The notes beneath the pieces were generated by a model, which ran no database searches, had not been told where the DNA came from, and saw nothing but the letters and a program-made list of their open reading frames with translations. A program made the translations under genes and the position numbers. Source: Chaunax sp. Z400 (lineage: Eukaryota; Chordata; Actinopteri; Lophiiformes; Chaunacidae). From it: a DNA stretch of 64,000 nt. Shown here piece after piece: positions 58,561 to 64,000 of the stretch; within the stretch, counting starts at the first letter, position 1, and every line of letters begins with the position of its first letter. The stretch covers positions 30,463,094-30,527,093 of the forward strand of contig CM075184.1 of NCBI GenBank assembly GCA_037577475.1, in the 5' to 3' direction.

Positions 58561-58670
58561 AGACTTTAGACTTAATTGTCCCCAAGGGGAAATTCTTTTT
58601 CACAGCACTGTACATGTCACATCACACATGATACACACATGTATACAATGACAGAAATACAACAAAACAG
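58561..58670 (+). repeat. dispersed teleost repeat fragment (ATTGTCCCC family), copy B
   Basis: GACTTAATTGTCCCCAAGGG followed by GAAATTCTTTTTCACAGCAC. Confidence 0.7.
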
Positions 58671-59235
58671 TGATGAGTACAGGCTGTGCTGTCGCAGCAG
58701 AGCATGAGCCATTTGCCAAAATTACCTCATTATCATTCCTCACTGTAATTGCTGCAGGTAGCGCTCCTCTATAAATGATTATGTACCCTTTACTTGGTCA
58801 GCAAGTTGTAAGCTGCTGACCTTTGTTCACATTGCAGAGAATGCAGAGAATTAAGGAATCCATCAACACCTTTAGATCCGTTGTTCTCTTTTATATTAGG
58901 AGCTTAGTCGCTGGATTCCAACTGATAGATATATATAGATAACAGACAGTGAACCTTAACACTGCACTGCACAATATGTGGAGCTGGACTGTGGCCCTTG
59001 ATAAAAGATTAACTGAATGATAACATAATAATGGTGTCACAATTGACAGAGCGATGAGGTGGTGACAAGGTGACAATTTGAACCTACGACGAATTGCCAC
59101 CAAAATCTGAAAAGGTATTATTCCTAACTCTGCTTTCATAGCATCGTTGTCAGCTATGGCAGGCAGTTGTTAGCAATAAAAGCGCTACAAAAACACAACA
59201 CACTACCTAGCTGCAGACACAACAGCGAGTAGTTG

Positions 59236-59330
59236 AGATAAGATATACTTTCATCGTCCCCGAAGGGAAATTTGTTCTGGACTCCATCCAACTACAATTT
59301 CACAGAGGATACAACAAGAAGGCATGCAGT
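59236..59330 (+). repeat. dispersed teleost repeat fragment (ATTGTCCCC family), copy C
   Basis: GATATACTTTCATCGTCCCC, GAAGGGAAATTTGTTCTGGA and CTCCATCCAACTACAATTTC, close to copy A. Confidence 0.7.
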
Positions 59331-62300
59331 CAATTCACTGAAACCAATATCACATGATACACGCTCCATACATAACATTCACACATATATACACAAGCAC
59401 TTCAGTGTTGATCAGAGGCAGAGGGCTCTCACAAACATGTTAAAAAAGAACAACAATCAATAAAATAAATATCAAATATAAACACTCATGCAAAGTACAG
59501 GTTCCTCCAAATAGTACTAAAATGTGCAGAAGACTGAGGAGACTACGCTCTGACAGATGAAATGTAAAAACCATGTATGAACACTGTAGCGCTGATAATG
59601 CGGTAATTAAATAGTGGTTGAAATGCATGTAGAAAGCTGGTGTAAAGCACCTTTCTTCACAACTCCAAAGCAAACTTTACTTTGAACTTGTAAAACATGT
59701 TCTGCACCCCTCACTCCGTTACCTGGCAGACTTGTGCAGAGTCCTGAACCAAAGAGATTGAGCAGCGGAGACAGGCTAAGAGATGAGAGGAAGGACACTG
59801 TCTCCAGTGCTGTCATTTCAAAAGGCGTGAATGCATTACCCAACCGTTACTCTGCACTGGAGAAGAAAATCTCCATGAACACCAAGGCTATTACCAACAT
59901 ACTGTACTGTATGTGAAGAGTTGAAAGAAGTGCAGATCAAAGTCACAGAAAAAAAAATGAAGAAAATGTCAAAAAAAGAAAAGAAAAAAAAGTCGTATGC
60001 CAGGCTACAGAGAAGAGAGCATGCAGGAGGAATAGACTGGATAGAATCTGAGAGTTGGGATGAAGATACAAGGAAGGAAAGTTTTGAGGATTTAGGGTTT
60101 ACCAACAACGCCACCATGGGAATTTCACCCAAAGAATTATTTGGTTGACCACAATATGTTTAACCCAAAAAGACACACAGGTTCGTTATACTGAGGAATA
60201 TAACGTATGTAACGGAATATATATCACTGCCATGCACTGCATTTATTCTGCTACATTAGTTTACTTATTGTTTTGAGGAATTCTATTTCAAAGATTCTTC
60301 ATGTTGATACGTAATGTTAGCACCAATTTTCTACTCCCTCTAGAATGTAAAACATGTTAATGCTCTTATGAAACAGCTATTTATTTTTTACTGACTGATG
60401 CTCACTTGTGCAATCTTTAAATCGCTTCCAATATTTTTTAAACCTTGAAAAATGGGGCCCCTGATTTAGAAAAATCCTAGATCTGCCTCTGCTCAATGTA
60501 GTGGCTAGCCTTATTTTCCTGATGGCAGGCATGATTTTGGAGGAGTTCCTGTGCTGTTTAAGACTTTACTCATACCTCAGAGAGATTTTTTCATTATTTG
60601 TAATCTGTATGCAACGGTGCAACTCAAGCCAGGATTGAAAGAGAAAAATCAACAGGATAAGCACAAATAAGTCTCATCATAGGGGGTGAATTTAAAAGTA
60701 CATCTAATCTCTATTAATGGCCGGCCATGTGGAGATTTCACAAACCCATATTCTGATTGTTTTGCTGTTGATTGCAGACATCTTGCTTTATTTTAATCCT
60801 AGGAGAACACATGCTAATAACCGATTTGTATGGAAAAACAATGTCTCATGTTGGTCAATAATTGGACATTAAAAAAAAGTGGAAATTATTAGTTTTGTCT
60901 TTTCACAAATTGCATTCTTACCATATATTTAAATATAGGCCTATATCAAATTTACACAGAAAAATATTACACCTAATACTGAAGAATGTTCCTGTATCTT
61001 TTGAGAGTAAATCTACTTTACATCTCTGATATGGTGTCAAGCAAAGCTGCCGTATTAACAGCCTTGCAGGCTGTGTAAGGATAGAAACCATTTGTAACCA
61101 TGATAAGTTCTGCTGGTTACACTGCTTTGCTTACACAAATAGCCGTGTTCGTAAGAGGAGGGCGTATCACATTGCGAAGAGGCAGACGCTCTGCGTTTGC
61201 CCCGACCGGAGATAAGCTGCTAAGCTGCAGATGAAAGTGTGTGCGCATGTAGAGAGCGTGGCATGGTGAGCAGCTGTGGTCAGCCAGATTTGGAAACCCT
61301 GTGTGACACCACGACTATAGTGGAGAGGAAGTTACTTCACTACTCACACACGCACACACACATTTGCACATACACTTTGCATGCAACTGACTTGCAAATT
61401 ACAAAGACTTAAGGGAATTTGAGATATTAATGTTTTAGTGGCAAATTAAGTTAGTTAAATCGGGTCTGTTTTTTTTTTAAATGGATACCAGGAGGCAATG
61501 AACATGCTACCCAAATAGTACAGACTCTCTGTCACCTGAATCAGTGTCATCTTGTTTGGACCCTAAAGCCATGCATGACCATCAGAGGAACATTTGTTCA
61601 GTTGGTAGCACTCCACAGAAAGACTTCAGGGGCTTCTCCCTGTGCCTGTTCGATGAAATAAAGGCTCACTATTAGGGTGAAAACAGTTTGTGAATTGTTG
61701 TTTCTGAACCCTGCACATGATAAATATACAAATAGATGGCCCTACATAGTAGAGGAACTTTTGTAACATGAAAAAGCTTAACAAAAAGACTTTCCCATAA
61801 TGGAGGTAAAGGTCATTACTGACATCAAGCTGGCAGTCTGTTTATTGATTTTTTGACTTTTTTTTTGCTCTTTTTCTGTATTTGTATTTTTTTGTTCATG
61901 TTCTTATATATGCAAAATATTAAATTGATTTTTTTTTTAAACTGGTGTTGGGTTACTTTTAGGAATGCAGAATTTTTCTTGGCCGATACTGACAAATACT
62001 TACCTGCTTCTTCTGATGACCAATAACTTCCCTTCTTTGTATTTTAAAGAGGCTCATAATTCAGAGTTAATGTGTATGTGAGGGTAAGAATGGAGATGGA
62101 TGATTGAATTCTTCATAGTTCTAATCAAATTTATGGTCAAATCTTATGTTGTGTTTATAAGCAGAATGTAAATCAACTTTAATCATACTGCAGATGCTGT
62201 GTTAAGTTAGTGAGAGTAATTTAACTTTGTATGATTAGCTCCATTTAAAGTCTATAATGAACTAATAGCCTTTAATATTAATTTTTGTTGCGCATCCCTG

Positions 62301-62489
62301 GTTGTTCTCAAAAGTTTAGAAAGTTATTTTTTTTATTGTACTAGGAAATATCAATTAAAGTTGTTTTTATGTTTTAGAAAATAAACTAAAACGCACAAGT
62401 ACTATACACACATCTGCACAAAGATAAGCATGCTGGGTGAAAAACAAGTAATAGAATGACTCCAGAAGTCAGTGTGTTTATAAGGAACA

Positions 62490-64000
62490 GGTTCATACTT
62501 TATTAAAAGGGTATTTTCCCTTGGCACAGATCTGCTATCAAATAAATAAAGTAATTAATCAAATACAATCTATATAAACTAAACAAGGTCATGAAAAAAA
62601 CATTAGGAGGGTGGGGAAGGGGAAAAAACAGCTAGTGCTAAACTTTCTTTTACAACAAACACGTCTGTGTGTGAAGAGAGGGAAACGGCTTGTGTTATAG
62701 ACAGATAATTATTCCTCCCTGCTAAGTGGGATTGGCATGGCAGACATTGGAGTACTAGCTGACAGTCGGCAAGTGAGAAGGCTTAACAGTTGTCTCGTTA
62801 TAAATAAGCCGTATATTCTTTCTATATGATGCGGGTTTACCTTTTCTGCAGTCCTCTATATACATAAGAGATTTCAAAATGTCAATACGTGGATGTAACA
62901 AAGCAAATTAGTGGTGCAATACATAATGTGTTAACATGGAGGAATGGGTCTGAATGCTGAAGATTCTATACAACAGGACAGAAGATGGTGCATGCAGAGA
63001 TGTTTGCATGACATGATTTGATCCTTTGTGCTCTCTTAAAAGATCAATATTTTTTTAAAAATATGAAACTGTGTGGTAGATTTATAACTGAGGACCTTAA
63101 CATTACTGTTTTAAGTCTACTTCCCAGAGCATCTGGTTAAGTCTGAGTGACAAAACACCTTTCCCCAACTCTCAGCAACTATTGTTGAGGTGCTTTCAAG
63201 CAAGGCACATCACCCCCAGTTGTTCCATGATGCGTTAAAGTATGAAAGAGTGTGTGCAACAGCTTTTTAGTGTGAGTTTAAGTGAGAATGTGAATAGCAT
63301 TAGACAAAGACAGTCCAATCTGTTCAGTAAAACCCTGGCCAGGTAAAAGTTGGTCTGTTGGTCTGAGTAAGCCAAACTCTCTCACCGTGTCCGATCGGAT
63401 CACCCTGCAGGTTCACACAACCAGACTGATATTCCCACAGCTTACACTAGGGGTGTCACACTGGTATCAACACAGTTTCAGGTGAGGGGAAAGCATTGAC
63501 AGAGGAGTTATTGTGTTATGGGGGCTCCAACAGCAAGGACTTGTTGTCCAGGAAAAAGCAGCATGAGGTAGCTGAGGTATGGTGTGCAGCTGTGATCCCC
63601 TCAGGAGAAAGATGCCACTTCCACTGCTGAGTCCTGTGAGATGACCCGTCTGACTGGTGCCTCTGCTAAAGGACAGCATGCAGCTGTGAAAGGACACCAC
63701 AGGGATGAGGCCAAGACCGGCTTACAGTGCATTCTTGCTCATCACAAACACGTGTGCATGCTTACGGCAGAAAAACGCAGCCAATCATGGTGGATAATAA
63801 ATATGAAAGGGCCTAAGGATCTTTTTCTCTCTGTGGAGGAGGTTGCACTTCAACCCAACCAAACGACTATTGATGCATAAGAGAAGTTCATTTATATAGT
63901 GATGCTGAGAATTGATGAAAAGAGCATGTGTGCTCACAAAGAACCAACAAGGTGATCTACAGCCTTGCAGCTCTCAGTTTACCACCTTGCATGTCACTGA
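62490..64000 (-). other. probable 3' UTR of a minus-strand gene running off the window
   Basis: A minus-strand TTTAATAAAGTATG (AATAAA hexamer at about 62498-62504) could mark a polyadenylation site; upstream of it to the edge there is non-repetitive sequence without clear coding exons. By synteny with the human order NKD1-SNX20-NOD2-CYLD, nkd1 is a candidate, but nothing here proves it. The 77-aa minus ORF at 63467-63700 has no recognised domain. Confidence 0.3.

Larger units (their letters stand above)
58088..62489. other. intergenic stretch
   Basis: No convincing gene. Has two copies of the ATTGTCCCC repeat family (58561-58670, 59236-59330), two small plus ORFs at 59734-59916 and 59921-60148 (Lys-rich, no domain), and AT-rich DNA to the presumed 3' end of the next gene. 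Confidence 0.55.

Noticed and set aside
59734..60148. Two small plus-strand ORFs as a gene
   Set aside because: Different frames separated by a stop, Lys-rich low-complexity second part, beside a dispersed repeat; no domain.
63467..63880. Small ORFs at the right edge as nkd1 coding exons
   Set aside because: No EF-hand or His-rich C-terminus typical of Naked cuticle proteins; kept as probable UTR only.

Overview
The window is nuclear DNA from a ray-finned fish, probably a teleost. Evidence: genes split into many small exons with GT-AG introns, two genes whose closest remembered matches are vertebrate (cyld and nod2), numerous (CA)n/(TG)n microsatellites, and several dispersed repeat families common in teleost genomes, including a Tc1-type terminal repeat. 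All assignments come from reading the translation and comparing it with remembered family sequences; no database search was run.

Layout. Positions 1 to about 26 kb hold no convincing protein-coding gene. This stretch has microsatellites, old repeats, several islands that look like conserved non-coding elements, and two exon-like blocks on the plus strand. In tetrapods the sall1 side of cyld is a large regulatory desert, and this flank fits that by synteny (inference; sall1 itself is not in the window). From about 26.1 to 47.6 kb lies a complete minus-strand cyld gene: a candidate long 3' UTR, 16 coding exons (28274 to 45800) that join in frame to exactly 956 codons plus stop, a non-coding first exon near 47.2 kb, and a promoter with two inverted CCAAT boxes. 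Catalytic residues fall at C601, H871 and D889, the same numbering as in human CYLD. About 0.5 to 0.9 kb upstream of cyld, on the same strand, lies a complete nod2 gene (48131 to about 52.9 kb, perhaps starting at 53.2 kb): two CARDs, a NACHT ATPase encoded mainly by one 1780-bp exon, and leucine-rich repeats encoded by six consecutive 84-bp exons plus a short last exon.

Beyond nod2 (53.3 to 64 kb) the sequence is mostly non-coding. It contains teleost repeats, a plus-strand ORF built from 33-bp tandem repeats that encodes a hendecad coiled coil (56985 to 57305), a short ORF with a possible membrane segment just upstream of it, and a probable minus-strand 3' UTR from about 62.5 kb to the window edge. 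By synteny that UTR could belong to nkd1, but no coding exon is visible.

How the genes relate. NOD2 senses bacterial muramyl dipeptide and signals through RIPK2 and K63/M1-linked ubiquitin chains; CYLD is a deubiquitinase that removes K63- and M1-linked chains and restrains this pathway. Sensor and brake lie head-to-tail on one strand with a very short gap, the same adjacency as on human chromosome 16q12. No entirely new biological system was found. The items most worth a second look are the compact nod2/cyld junction, the nod2 start-codon ambiguity and shorter repeat domain, the in-frame alternative acceptor beside the CYLD active site, and the repeat-built coiled-coil ORF.
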